This document shows positions 1 to 14,025 of a stretch of DNA of 64,000 nt, piece by piece. Positions within the stretch are counted from its first letter, which is position 1, and each line of letters opens with the position of its first letter. The translations under genes were made by a program, and so were the position numbers. The notes below the pieces were generated by a model. The model saw only the letters and a program-made list of their open reading frames with translations, made no database searches and had not been told where the DNA came from. The DNA is from Liolophura sinensis (lineage: Eukaryota > Mollusca > Polyplacophora > Chitonida > Chitonidae). The stretch spans positions 62,001 to 126,000 of the forward strand of contig NW_027018010.1 of assembly GCF_032854445.1 (NCBI RefSeq), given 5' to 3'.

Positions 1-190
1 TTTGCCGCAAATGGCGATGAAAACGCGAAAAAGCGCAATTTTTCACCATAATTGGAGATCTATTGCGAGAAAACCGTAACAGCCGTAAAGCTGAAAATCA
101 CCGAGTGCAAAGCGCTAAATACGTACACTATGTGTGCCGAAAATCTTTGATCTGTGTCAACAACCACAGGACATGCAGGGGAAAATGTCA

Positions 191-243
191 TCGATCCGAT
201 CCGGGATCCCGGCCTAGGATCTGCTATTCGCAGATCCATTCTA

Positions 244-247
<4 letters not shown>
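191..247 (+). repeat. Satellite palindromic core (first of 26)
   Basis: The core holds a perfect 12-bp palindrome CCGGGATCCCGG, then CCTAGG, then a stem-loop with 8-bp arms GGATCTGC / GCAGATCC around a 5-nt TATTC loop, then ATTCTAGTTATT leading into (TTA)n. It is the best conserved part of the unit. The arms are unchanged in every unit I read, and unit 14 (17,889) differs only in the loop (TGTTC). Units 4, 7 and 18 vary just upstream of the palindrome. The role is unknown. It could be a recombination, replication or transposon-end structure. Confidence 0.85.
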
Positions 248-279
<32 letters not shown>

Positions 280-399
280 TTTTTTTTTCGATTTTGTTAG
301 CAGCAGAACTCCAACACCGTTCAACATAGAAGTTTAAAATTTTGCACACACTATCTAGAGGAAATTTTCTAGGGGTATATTTTTTTTTTTTTGCTATGT

Positions 400-588
400 C
401 ACGTGGTTCGGCCGCCATATTGGATTTTGTGTAAAATCTTTAAAAATCTTCTTCTCCAGAACCACTAAACCGATCGTTTTCAAATTTGACATTCAACTAG
501 TAGGTCAGGAGTTCTTCAAAGTTTGCGAAAATGGTTCATTTCCGGTCAAAACTCTGGAAGCTCGCCATTGGTCGAATTTGTGACGTCA
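400..588 (+). promoter_or_regulatory. Promoter-like motif cluster in satellite unit (unit 1 shown)
   Basis: In unit 1 an E-box CACGTG (400-405) is followed by GCCGCCATATTGG (411-423), which resembles a YY1 site. About 145 bp further on are an inverted CCAAT box (ATTGG, 567-571) and a full palindromic CRE, TGACGTCA (581-588). The same set recurs at equivalent places in most units; unit 9 has lost the E-box. Motif identity is seen in the sequence. Any promoter activity is inference, since short motifs occur by chance and array copies are not independent evidence. Confidence 0.35.
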
Positions 589-1585
589 CAAAAAGTTCTC
601 AAAGTTCATATGTTCTGAACGTATTCTGATGTATCTTGAGCTGCTGATTCCGAATCTGCTTGTATTTTTTCAATATCTGTGTAACTTTTTGAGATATCAG
701 CCAAAAAATCAATAAAGTTACGTAACTTCAATGACCTGTAACTCGAGAACTAGGACAGCTAGAAATGTGCAACCTGCACGAAATTGTAGCCCAAGACATG
801 CTCTTTCGAGCATTTGTCAACGGATTTCAGCTCAGATTAATAGTTTTTTCGCTAGAAGCGTTTAAATGACAACACCGTTTTTTGTTCAGAAAAAGGTGGG
901 AATCCTATTGCTTTAACATGGAGTTAGATGGGGACTGGACTGGGTTTATAGTATTTGACCTGATGCTTTCGGCCACACTGTCCGTGATCTCCCGAAACAG
1001 TTGTAGGATGACATTGATTCCAGTTCCCATCTATCTCCAGTACTCTATTAGAAGGCGTAGAGATCTAACTACAACAGCAAATGACATGGACCTGTAAAAG
1101 TTAACTTTGTTTTGCGGAGACCTCGCCCTCTTTACTATACGTTAAACAGTCCAGGGTGATTAACAGATATGGACATGTGAACTGGTCCAAGTGCTGACTT
1201 TCCAACGATGGCCGAGCTATCAGTGGAGCAGTGAGTCTGTGCATGGCATGTCGTGGATTGAGATGTGAATGTACAAACAGGCTGTTACACTGGTCGTGTT
1301 TTTGCCTGATTTCTTACAATTAGCGGGCTAAATCTGCCAAGGAACCACCGTTTTTCACTGGGCATAGCGTAGCATCATTAAGGTCGCCGATCTATATGAG
1401 GGAATGCAAATGACCGGCCGACTGCATCAGTGACAAACGGTGTAAGGTCGCAAGGTAACTTTGAAAGCCGAGTTTGTGGAACATGTATCCTTCGAACAAA
1501 GATCATGAAGGGGAAAACGTCATCGATCCGATCCGGGATCCCGGCCTAGGATCTGCTATTCGCAGATCCATTCTAGTTATTATTA

Positions 1586-1616
1586 GGGATCCCGTTCTTC
1601 CGGAACGGGATCCCTA
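1586..1616. repeat. Hairpin cassette, unit 2 (1 copy)
   Basis: A near-perfect hairpin has 13-bp arms AGGGATCCCGTTC / GAACGGGATCCCT with a 5-nt loop. It is followed by an ATTGT-rich spacer and a T-rich run back into (TTA)n. It sits between the conserved core and the TTA tract. Single copies also occur at about 12,430 (unit 10), 16,591 (unit 13), 17,935 (unit 14) and 19,319 (unit 15). Confidence 0.85.
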
Positions 1617-2549
1617 TTGTAATCGTTCTGTTTTTTCTTATTATTATTATTATTTTTTTTTCACCGACTTTGTTAGCAAGGAAACTTTTTTACTGTTCAT
1701 CATAGAGGTCTCAAATTTTGCACACATAATCTGGCGGTGATTTTCCAGGGATAAATTCTCCATTTTTTTTTCATGTCACGTGGTTCGGCCGCCATATTGG
1801 ATTTTGTGCAAAATCTTTAAAAATCTTCTTCTCCAGAACCACTGAACGGATCATTTTGTAATTTGACATGCAGCTAGTAGGTCACGAGTTCTTTAAAGTT
1901 TGCGAAAATGGTTCAGTTCTGGTTAAAACTCTGGAAGCTCGCTATTGGTCAAAGTTATGACGTCACAAAAAGTTCTCAAAGTTCAATTGTTCTTAACGGA
2001 TTCTGATGTATCTTGAGCTGCTGATTCCGAATCTGCTTGTATTTTTTCTATATCTGTGTAAGTTTTAGAGATATTAGCAAAAAACTGAAAATTGTTACGT
2101 AATTTCAATGGCCTTTTAATCCAGAACTATAAGAGGTAGAAATGTGCAACCTGCACGAAAATGTAGCCCAAGACATGCTCTTTCGATCAGTCGTCAATGG
2201 ATTTGAGCTCCGATCAATAGTTTTCTCGCTAGAAGCGTTTAAATCACAACACCGTTTTTCGCTTAGAAAAAGATGGGTATCCTATTGCTTTAACATGGAG
2301 TTAGATGGGGACTGGACTGGGTTTGTAGTATTTGACCTGATGCTTTCGGCTACACTGTCCGTGATCTCCCGAAACGATTGTAGGATGACATTCAGCTATA
2401 GAGTACTCTATTAGGTCGCGTAGAATTCTAACTACAAAAGCAAACGACGTGGACCTGTAAAAGTTAGCTTTGTTTTTCGCAGGCCTTGTCTTCGATTGGC
2501 TATGTTTAGCACTTTGACGTCCCCATGTTATATGATGCATTTTGAATGC

Positions 2550-2920
2550 ATTTGCGACTAGGATGAACACACGAACATTGTGAGCATACTACCAGATGTA
2601 GTTTGACGTCCTAATCATAAATTTGGACATATTTTTTTCCGGCGACTTACAGCTTTTCCGCATAATTGCGATCAAAAGACGATAAAGCCGAACTTTTGAC
2701 CATATTTGGAGGTCTGGTGAGAGATATCCGTTACAGCTGTAAAGCTGAAAATCACTGAGTGCAAAGCGTTACACATGTAGTCTATGTCTGCTAATACTCT
2801 TTGATCTATGTCAACAAACACAGGACATGCACGTTTTCAAAGATGTCCTAAGGCAGATTTACCACATTCGGCACATTTCCATAAGCTTGCTTTTACAAGG
2901 GCCGTGTATTATTGGTTGGG
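2550..2920. repeat. Rare linker inside the array, related to the right flank
   Basis: This replaces the usual distal half of a unit. It starts near CGACTAGGATGA and shares many blocks with 35,728-36,040: TAGTTTGACGTCCTAATCAT, GAAAATCACTGAGTG-like, CAACAAACACAGGACAT and TTTACCACATT. It ends with CCGTGTATTATTGG just before the next core. The window start (1-185) is the same kind of linker, truncated by the window edge. Confidence 0.8.
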
Positions 2921-4309
2921 GAAAACGTCATCGATCCGATCCGGGATCCCGGCCTAGGATCTGCTATTCGCAGATCCATTCTAGTTATTATTATTATTTT
3001 TTTTTTTCGATTTTGTTAGCAGCAGAACTCCAACACCGTTCAACATAGAAGTTCAAAATTTTGCACACACAATCTAGAGGAAATTTTCTAGGGGTATATT
3101 TTTTTTTTTTTTGCTATGTCACGTGGTTCGGCCGCCATATTGGATTTTGTGTAAAATCTTTAAAAATCTTCTTCTCCAGAACCACTGATTCGATCGTTCT
3201 CAAATTTGACATGCAACTAGTAAGTCATGAGTTCTTTAAAGTTTGCGAAAATGGTTCACTTCCGGCTAAAACTCTCGAAGCTCGCCATTGGTCGAATTTG
3301 TGACGTCACAAAAAGTTCTCAAAGTTCATATGTTCTGAACGTATTCTGATGTATCTTGAGCTGCTGATTCCGAATCTGGTTGTATTTTTTTGCATATCTG
3401 TGTAACTTTTTGAGATATCAGCCAAAAAATCAATAAAGTTACGTAACTTCAATGACCTGTAACTCGAGAACTAGGACAGCTAGAAACGTGCAACCTGCAC
3501 GAAATTGTAGCCCAAGACATGCTCTTTCGAGCATTCGTCAACGGATTTGAGCTGCGATCAATAGTTTTTTCGCTACAAGCGTTTAAATCACAACACCGTT
3601 TTTTGTTTAGAAAAAGGTGGGAATCCTATTGCTTTAACATGGAGTTAGATGGGGACTGGACTGGGTTTATAGTATTTGACCTGATGCTTTCGGCCACACT
3701 GTCCGTCATCTCCCGAAACAGTTGTAGGATGACATTGCTTCCAGTTCCCATCTATCTCCAGTACTCTATTAGAAGGCGTAGAGATCTAACTACAACAGCA
3801 AATGACATGGACCTGTAAAAGTTAACTTTGTTTTGCGCAGACCTCGCCCTCTTTACTATACGTTAAACAGTCCAGGGTGATTAACAGATATGGACATGTG
3901 AACTGGTCCAAGTGCTGACTTTCCAACGATGGCCCAGCTATCAGTGGAGCAGTGAGTCTGTGCATGGCATGTCGTGGATTCAGATGTGAATGTACAAACA
4001 GGCTGTTACACTGGTCGTGTTTTTGCCTGATTTCTTACAATTAGCGGGCTAAATCTGCCAAGGAACGACCGTTTTTCACTGGGCATAGCGTAGCATCATT
4101 AAGGTCGCCGATCTATATGAGGGAATGCAAATGACCGGCCGACTGCATCAGTGACAAACGGTGTAAGGTCGCAAGGTAACTTTGAAAGCCGTGTTTGTGG
4201 AACATGTATCCTTCGAACAAAGATCATAAAGGGGAAAACGTCATCGATCAGATCCGGGATCCCGGCCTAGGATCTGCTATTCGCAGATCCATTCTAGTTT
4301 CTTATTATT

Positions 4310-4512
4310 AGGGATCCCGTTCTTCCCGAACGGGATCCCTATTGTTATTGTTCTGTTTTTTCTTATTAGGGATCCCGTTCTCCCGAACGGGATCCCTATT
4401 GTAATCGTTCTGTTTTTTCTTATTATTATTAGGGATCCCGTTCTTCCGGAACGGGATCCCTATTGTATTCGTTCTGTTTTTTAGGGATCCCGTTCTCCCG
4501 AACGGGATCCCT
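4310..4512. repeat. Four hairpin cassettes in unit 4
   Basis: Four copies of the AGGGATCCCGTTC / GAACGGGATCCCT hairpin lie at 4310-4340, 4368-4397, 4431-4461 and 4483-4512, with spacings of 58, 63 and 52 bp. Loops differ (TTCCC, TCCC, TTCCG, TCCC), so they are not a single recent duplication of one copy. This is the highest cassette number in the window and explains the 1,538-bp unit length. Confidence 0.9.
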
Positions 4513-7500
4513 ATTGTAATCGTTCTGTTTTTTCTTATTATTATTATTATTTTTTTTTCACCGACTTTGTTCGCATGGAAACTTTTTTACCGTTCAACAT
4601 ACAGGTCTGAAATTTTGCACACATATTCTGGCGGTAAATATCTCGGGACAAATTCTCCACTTTTTTGTTATGTCACGTGGTTCGTCCGCCATATTGGATT
4701 TTGTGTAAAATCTTTAAAAATCTTCTTCTCCAGAACCACTGAACCGATCAGTTTCAAATTTAACATGCAACTAGTAGGTCATGAGTTCTTTAAAGTTTGC
4801 GAAAATGGTTCACTTCCGATCAAAACTCTGGAAGCTCGCCATTGGTCGAATTTATGACGTCACAAAAAGTTCTTAAAGTTCATTTGTTCTGAACGAATTC
4901 TGATGTATCTTGAGCTGCTGATTCCGAATCTGGTTGTATTTTTTGCATATCTGTGTAACTTTTTGAGATATGAGCAAAAAACTAAAAAAATTACGTAATT
5001 TCAATGGCGTTTTAATCGAGAACTATGGCAGCTAGAAATGTGCAAATTGCATGGAAATGTAGTTCAAGACACGCTCTTTCGATCATTCGTCAACGGATTT
5101 GAGCTCCGATTAAAAGTTTTCTCGCTAGAAGCGTTTAAAAAAACAACACCGTTTTTGTTTAGAAAAAGATGGGAATCCTATTGCTTTAACATGGAGTTAG
5201 ATGGGGAATGGACTGGATTTGTAGTATTTGACCTGATGCTTTCGGCTACACTGTCCGTGATCTCCCGAAACCGTTGTAGGATGACATTCAGCTATACAGT
5301 ACTATATTAGATGGCGTAGAGATCTAACTACAACAGTAAACGGCATGCAACTGTGAAAGTTAGCTTTGTTTTGCGCAGACCTCGTCCTCTTTACTACACG
5401 TTAAAGAGGCCAGGGTATTTGACAGATATGGACATGTGCCGTGGCCCAAGTGCGGGCTTTCTATTGATGGCCGAGCTATCATAAGAGCCGTGAGTCTGTG
5501 CATGGCGTGTCGTGGATTGAGATGTGAATGTACAAACTTGCTGTTACACTGGTCGTGTTTTTGCGTTATTTCTTACAAATAGCGGGCTAAGTCTGCCAAG
5601 GAACGACCGTTTTTCACTAGGCATAGCCTAACTTCATTAAGTTCGCCGATCTATTCATGGGAATGCAAATGACCGGCCGACTGCCTCAGTGACAAACGGT
5701 GTAAGGTCGCATGGAAACTTTGAAAGCCGTGTATGTGGAACATGTGTCCTTCGAACACAGAACATGAAGGGGAAAACGTCATCGATCCGATCCGGGATCC
5801 CGGCCTAGGATCTGCTATTCGCAGATCCATTCTAGTTATTATTATTATTATTTTTTTTTCACCGACTTTGTTCGCATGGAAACTTTTTTACCGTTCAACA
5901 TACAGGTCTGAAATTTTGCACACATATTCTGGCGGTGAATATCTCGGGACAAATTCTCCACTTTTTTGCTATGTCACGTGGTTCGGACGCCATATTGGAT
6001 TTTGTGTAAAATCTTTAAAAATCTTCTTCTCAAGAACCACTGAACCGATCGGTTTCAAATTTAACATGCAGCTAGTAAGTTACGAGTTCTTTAAAGTTTG
6101 CGAAAATGGTTTACTTCCGGTCAAAATTCTGGAAGCTCGCCATTGGTCGAATTTGTGACGTCACAAAAAGTTCTCAAAGTTCAAATGTTCTCAACGTATT
6201 CTGGTGTATCTTGAGCTGCTGATTCTGAATCTGCTTGTATTTTTTGCATATCTGTGTAACTTTTTGAGATATTAGCAAAAAACTCAAAAAAGTTACGTAA
6301 GTTCAATGACCTGTAACTCGAGATCTGTGGGAGCTAGAAATGTGCAACCTGCACGAAATTGTAGCCCAAGACATGCTCTTTCGAGCATTTGTCAACGGAT
6401 TTGAGCTCCGATCAATAGTTTTTTCGCTACAAGCGTTTACATAACAACACCGTTTTTTGTTTAGAAAAAGGTGCTAATCCTATTGCTTTAACATGGAGTT
6501 AGATGGGGACTGGACTGGGTTTGTAGTATTTGACCTGATGCTTTCGACTACACTGTCCGTGATCTCCCGAAACGGTTGTAGGATGACATTGATTCCAGTT
6601 CCCGTCTAACTCCAGTACTCTATTAGATGGCGTAGACATCTAACTACAACAGCAAACGACGTGGACCTGTAAAAGTTAGCTTTGTTTTGCGCAGACCTCG
6701 TCCTCTTTACTATACGTTAAACAGGCCAGGGTGATTGACAGATATGGACATGTGCCCTGCTCCAAGTGCTGACTTTCTAACGATGGCCGAGCTATCAGTG
6801 GAGCAGTGAGTCTGTGCATGGCAGGTCGTGGATTGAGATGTGAATGTACAAACTTGCTGTTACACTGGTCGTGTTTTTGCATTATTTCTTACTAATAGCG
6901 GGTTTAGCCTGCCAAGGGACGACTGTTTTTCACTGGGCATAGCGTAGCATCATCAAGGTCGCCGATCTATTCGAGGGAATGCAAATGACCAGCCGACTGC
7001 CTCAATGACAAACGGTGTAAGGTTGCATGGAATCTTTGAAAGCCGTGCATGTGGAACATGTGTCCTTCGAACACAGAACGTGAAGATGAAAACGTCATCG
7101 ATCCGATCCGGGATCCCGGCCTAGGATCTGCTATTCGCAGATCCATTCTAGTTCTTATTATTATTATTATTATTATTATTTTTTTTTCACCGACTTTGTT
7201 CGCATGGAAACTTTTTTACTGTTCAACATACAGGTCTAAAATTTTGCACACATATTCTGGCGGTGAATACCTCGGGACAAATTCTCCACTTTTTTGCTAT
7301 GTCACGTGGTTCGGCCGCCATATTGGATTTTGTGTAAAATCTTTAAAAATCTTCTTCTCCAGAACCACTGAACCGATCGTTTTCAAATTTGACATGAAGC
7401 TAGTAAGTCACGAGTTCTTTAAAGTTTGCGAAAACGGTTCACTTCCGGTCAAAACTCTGGAAGCTCGCTATTGGTCGAATTTGTGACGTCACAAAAAGTT

Positions 7501-10500
7501 CTCAAAGTTCAATTGTTCTTAACGTATTCTGATGTATCTTGAACTGCTGATTCCGAATCTGCTTGTATTTTTTGTATATCTGTGTAACTTTTTGAGATAT
7601 CAGCAAAAAACTAGAAAAAGTGACGTAATTTCAATGACCTGTAACTCGAGAACTATGACAGTTAGAAATGTGCAATCTGCAGGAAATTGTAGCCCAAGAC
7701 ATGCTCTTTCGAGCATTCGTCAACGGATTTCAGCTCCGATCAATAGTTTTTTCGTTACAAGCGTTTAAATGACAACACCGTTTTTTGTGTAGAAAAAGAT
7801 GGGAATCCTATTGCTTTAACATGGAGTTAGATTGGGACTGGACTGGGTTTGTAGTATTTGACCTGATGCTTTCGGCTACACTGTCCGTGATCTCCCGAAT
7901 ACGTTATAGGATGACATTGATTCCAGTTCCCATCTAACTCCAGTACTCTATTAGATGGCGAAGAGATCTAACTACAACAGCAAACGACGTGGACCTGTAA
8001 AAGTTAGCTTTGTTTTGCGCAGACCTTGTCCTCTTTACTATACGTTAAACAGGCCAGTGTGATTGACATATAAGGACATATGCCCTGGTCCAAGTGCTGA
8101 CTTTCTAACGATGGCCGAGCTATCAGTGGAGCAGTGAGTGTGCATGGCAGGTCGTGGATTGAGATGTGAATGTACAAACTTGCTGTTACACTGGTCGTGT
8201 TTTTGCCTTATTTCTTACAATTAGCGGGCTAAGTCTGCCAAAGAACGACCGTTTTTCACTGGGCATAGCGTAGCATCATCAAGGTCGCCGATCTATTCCA
8301 GGGAATGGAAATGACCGGCCGACTGCCTCAGTGACAAACGGTGTAAGGTCGCATGGAAACTTTGAAAGCCGTGTATGTGGAACATGTGTCCTTTGAACTC
8401 AGAACATGAAGGGGAAAACGTCATCGATCAGAACCGGGATCCCGGCCTAGGATCTGCTATTCGCAGATCCATTCTAGTTATTATTATTATTATTATTATT
8501 ATTATTTTTTTTTCACCGACTTTGTTCTCATGGAAACTTTTTTACCGTTTAACATACAGGTCTGAAATTTTGCACACATATTCTGGCGGTGAATACCTCG
8601 GGACAAATTCTCCACTTTTTTGCCATGTCACGTGGTTCGGCCGCCATATTGGATTTTGTGTAAAATCTTTAAAAATCTTCTTCTCCAGAACCACTGAACC
8701 GATCGGTTTCAAATTTGACATGCTGCTAGTAAGTTACGAGTTCTTTAAAGTTTGCGAAAATGGTTTACTTCCGGTCAAAATTCTGGAAGTTCGCCATTGG
8801 TCGAATTTATGACGTCACAAAAAGTTCTCAAAGTTCAATTGTTCTGAACGTATTCTGGTGTATCTTGAGCTGCTGATTCTGAATCTGCTTGTATTTTTTG
8901 CATATCTGTGTAACTTTTTGAGATATTAGCAAAAAACTCAAAAAAGTGACGTAACTTCAATGACCTGTAACTCGAGATCTGTGGGAGCTAGAAATGTGCA
9001 ACCTGCACCAAATTGTAGCCCAAGACATGCTCTTTCGAGCATTCGTCAACAGATTTGAGCTCCGATCAATAGTTTTTTCGCTACAAGCGTTTAAATGACA
9101 ACACCGTTTTTTGTTTAGAAAAAGGTGCTAATCCTATTGCTTTAACATGGAGTTAGATGGGGACAAAACTGGGTTTGTAGTATTTGACCTGATGCTTTCG
9201 CCTACACTGTCCGTGATCTCCCGAAACGGTTGTAGGATGACATTGATTCCAGTTCCCATCTAACTCCAGTACTCTATTAGATGGCGTAGAGATCTAACTA
9301 CAACAGCAAACGACATGGACCTGTAAAAGTTAGCTTTGGATTGCGCAGACCTCGTGCTCTTTACTATACGTTAAACAATCCAGGGTGATTAACAAATATG
9401 GATATGTGAACTGGTCCAAGTGCTGACTTTCTAACGATGGCCGAGCTATGAGTGGAGCAGTTAGTCTGTGCATGGCATGTCGTGGATTGAGATGTGAATG
9501 TACGAACTTGCTGTTACACTGGTCGTGTTTTTGCCTTATTTCTTACAATTAGCGGGCTAAGTCTGCCAAGGAACGACCGTTTTTCACTGGGCATAGCGTA
9601 GCATCATTAAGGCCGCCAATCTATTCGAGGGAATGCAAATGACCGGCCGACTGCCTCAATGGCGAAAGGTGTAAGGTCGCATGGAAACTTTGAAAGCCGT
9701 GTATGTGAAACATGTGTCCTTCGAACACAGAACATGAAGGGGAAAACTTCATCGATCCGATCCGGGATCCCGGCCTAGGATCTGCTATTCGCAGATCCAT
9801 TCTAGTTATTATTATTATTATTATTTTTTTTTTTCGATTTTGTTAGCAGCAGAACTCCAACACCGTTCAACATAGAAGTTCAAAATTTTGCACACATAAT
9901 CTAGCGGAAATTTTCTAGGGGTATATTTTTTTTTTTTTGGCTATGTCACGTGGTTCGGCCGCCATATTGGATTTTGTGTATAATCTTTAAAAATCTTCTT
10001 CTCCAGAACCACTGAACCGATCATTGTCAAATTTAACATGCAACTAGTAGGTCATGAGTTCTTTAAAGTTTGCGAAAATGGTTCACTTCCGATCAAAACT
10101 CTGGAAGCTCGCCATTGGTCGAATTTATGACGTCACATAAAGTTCTCAAAGTTCATTTGTTCTGAACGAATTCTGATGTATCTTGAGCTGCTGATTCCGA
10201 ATCTGGTTGTATTTTTTGTATATCTGTGTAACTTTTTGAGATATGAGCAAAAAACTAAAAAAATTACGTAATTTCAATGGCGTTTTAATCGAGAACTATG
10301 GCAGCTAGAAATGTGCAAATTGCATGAAAATGTAGTTCAAGACACGCTCTTTCGATCAATCGTCAACGGATTTGAGCTCCGATTAAAAGTTTTCTCGCTA
10401 GAAGCGTTTAAAAAACAACACCGTTTTTGTTTAGAAAAAGATGGGAATCCTATTGCTTTAACATGGAGTTAGATGGGGAATGGACTGGATTTGCAGTATT

Positions 10501-11284
10501 TGACCTGATGCTTTCGGCTACACTGTCCGTGATCTCCCGAAACCGTTGTAGGATGACATTCAGCTATACAGTACTATATTAGATGACGTAGAGATCTAAC
10601 TACAACAGTAAACGGCATGCAACTGTGAAAGTTAGCTTTGTTTTGCGTAGACCTCGTCCTCTTTACTACACGTTAAACAGGCCAGGGTAATTGACAGATA
10701 TGGACATGTGCCGTGGCCCAAGTGCGGGCTTTCTATTGATGGCCGAGCTATCATGAGAGCCGTGAGTCTGTGTATGGCGTGTCGTGGATTGAGATGTGAA
10801 TGTACAAACTTGCTGTTACACTGGTCGTGTTTTTGCGTTATTTCTTACAAATAGCGGGCTAAGTCTGCCAAGGCACGACCGTTTTTCACTAGGCATAGCC
10901 TAACTTCATTAAGTTCGCCGATCTAATCACGGGAATGCAAATGACCGGCCGACTGCCTCAGTGACAAACGGTGTAAGGTCGCATGGAAACTTTGAAAGCC
11001 GTGTATGTGGAACATGTGTCCTTCGAACACAGAACATGAAGGGGAAAACGTCATCGATCCGATCCGGGATCCCGGCCTAGGATCTGCTATTCGCAGATCC
11101 ATTCTAGTTATTATTATTATTATTTTTTTTTCACCGACTTTGTTCGCATGGAAACTTTTTTACCGTTTAACATACAGGTCTGAAATTTTGCACACATATT
11201 CTGGCGGTGAATACCTCGGGACAAATTCTCCACTTTTTTGCCATGTTACGTGGTTCGGCCGCCATATTGGATTTTGTGTAAAAC

Positions 11285-11315
<31 letters not shown>

Positions 11316-12484
11316 ACCGATCGGTTTCAAATTTGACATGCAACTAGTAGGTCATGAGTTCTTTAAAGTTTGCGAAAATGGTTAACTTCCGGTCAAAATT
11401 CTGGAAGTTCGCCATTGGTCGAATTTATGACGTCACAAAAAGTTCTCAAAGTTCAAATGTTCTGAACGTATTCTGATGTATCTTGAGCTGCTGATTCCGA
11501 ATCTGGTTGTATTTTTTGCATATCTGTGTAACTTTTTGAGATATTAGCAAAAAACTCAAAAAAGTGACGTAACTTCAATGACCTGTAACTCGAGATCTGT
11601 GGGAGCTAGAAATGTGCAACCTGCACGAAATTGTAGCCCAAGACATGCTCTTTCGAGCATTCGTCAACAGATTTCAGCTCCGATCAATAGTTTTTTCGCT
11701 ACAAGCGTTTAAATAACAACACCGTTTTTTGTTTAGAAAAAGGTGCTAATCCTATTGCTTTAACATGGAGTTAGATGGGGACTGGTCTGGGTTTGTAGTA
11801 TTTGACCTGATGCTTTCGGCTACACTGTCCGTGATCTCCCGAAACGGTTGTAGGATGACATTGATTCCAGTTCCCATCTAACTCCAGTACTCTATTAGAT
11901 GGCGTAGAGATCTAAATACAACAGCAAACGACATGGACCTGTAAAAGTTAGCTTTGTTTTGCGCAGACCGCGTGCTCTTTACTATACGTTAAACAATCCA
12001 GGGTGATTAACAAATATGGATATTTGAACTGGTCCAAGTGCTGACTTTCTAACGATGGCCGAGCTATCAGTGGAGCAGTGAGTCTGTGCATGGCATGTCG
12101 TGGATTGAGATGTGAATGTACAAACTTGCTGTTACACTGGTCGTGTTTTTGCCTTATTTCTTACAATTAGCGGGCTAAGTCTGCCAAGGAACGACCGTTT
12201 TTCCCTGGGCATAGCGTAGCATCATTAAGGTCGCCAAACTATTCGAGGGAATGCATATGACCGGCCGACTGCCTCAATGGCGAAAGGTGTAAGGTCGCAT
12301 GGAAACTTTGAAAGCCGTGTATGTGAAACATGTGTCCTTCGAACACAGAACATGAAGGGGAAAACTTCATCGATCCGATCCGGGATCCCGGCCTAGGATC
12401 TGCTATTCGCAGATCCATTCTAGTTATTATTAGGGATCCCGTTCTTCCCGAACGGGATCCCTATTGTTATTGTTCTGTTTTTTC

Positions 12485-12516
<32 letters not shown>

Positions 12517-12676
12517 TTTTTTTCACCGACTTTGTTAGCAAGGAAACTTTTTCACCGTTCAACATAGAGATCTCAAATTTTGCACGCAAATTCTGGCGGA
12601 GATTTTCCAGGGATAAATTCTCCATTTTTTTTTCATGTCACGTGGTTCGGCCGCCATATTGGATTTTGTGTAAAAC

Positions 12677-12707
<31 letters not shown>

Positions 12708-13994
12708 ACCAATCGTTTTCAAATTCGACATGCAGCTAGTAGGTCACAAGTTCTTTAAAGTTTGCGAAAATGGTTCACTTCCGGTCAAAACTCTGGAAGC
12801 TCGCTATTGGTCGAATTTGTGACGTCACAAAAAGTTCTAAAAGTTCAAATGTTCTGAACGTATTCTGATGTATCTTGAGCTGCTGATTCCGAATCTGGTT
12901 GTATTTTTTGCATATCTGTGTAACTTTTTGAGATATCAGCAAAAAACTCAAAAAAGTTACGCAATTTCAATGACCTGTAACTCGAGAACTATGAAAGGTA
13001 GAAATGTGCAATCTGCACGAAATTGTAGCCCAAGACATGCTCTTTTGAGCATTCGTCAACGGATTTGAGCTCCGATCAATAGTTTTTTCGCTACAAGCGT
13101 TTAAATGACAACACCCTTTTTTGTGTAGAAAAAGACGGGAATCCTATTGCTTTAACATGGAGTTAGATGGGGACTGGACTGGGTTTGTAGTATTTGACCT
13201 GATGCTTTCGGCTACACTGTCCGTGATCTCCCGAAACGGTTGTAGGGTGACATTGATTCCAGTTCCCATCTAACTCCAGTACTCTATTAGATGGCGTAGA
13301 CATCTAACTACAACAGCAAACGACGTGGACCTGTAAAAGTTAGCTTTGTTTTGCGCAGACCTCGTCCTCTTTACTATACGTTAAACAGTCCAGGGAGATT
13401 GACAGACATGGACATGTGCCCTGGTATAACTGCTGACTTTCCAACGGTGGCCGAGCTATCAGTGGAGCTGTGAGTCTGTGCACGGCAGGTCGTAGATTGA
13501 GATGTGAATGTACAAACTTGCTGTTACACTGGTCGTGTTTTTGCCTTATTTCTTACAAATAGCGGGGTAAGTCTGCCAAGGGACGACCGTTTTTCACTGG
13601 GCATAGCGTAGCATCATTAAGGTCGCCGATCTATTCGAGGGAATGCAAATGACCGGCCGACTGCCTCAATGACAAACGGTGTAAGGTCGCATGGAAACTT
13701 TGAAAGCCGTGTATGTGGAACATGTGTCCTTTGAACACAGAACATGAAGGGGAAAACGTCATCGATCCGATCCGGGATCCCGGCCTAGGATCTGCTATTC
13801 GCAGATCCATTCTAGTTATTATTATTATTATTATTATTTTTTTTCGATTTTGTTAGCAGCAGAACTCCAACACCGTTCAACATAGAGGTCTCAAATTTTG
13901 TACACATAATCTAGCGGAAATTTTCTAGGGGTATATTTTTTTTTTTTTGGCTATGTCACGTGATTCGGCCGCCATATTGGATTTTGTGTAAAAC

Positions 13995-14025
<31 letters not shown>

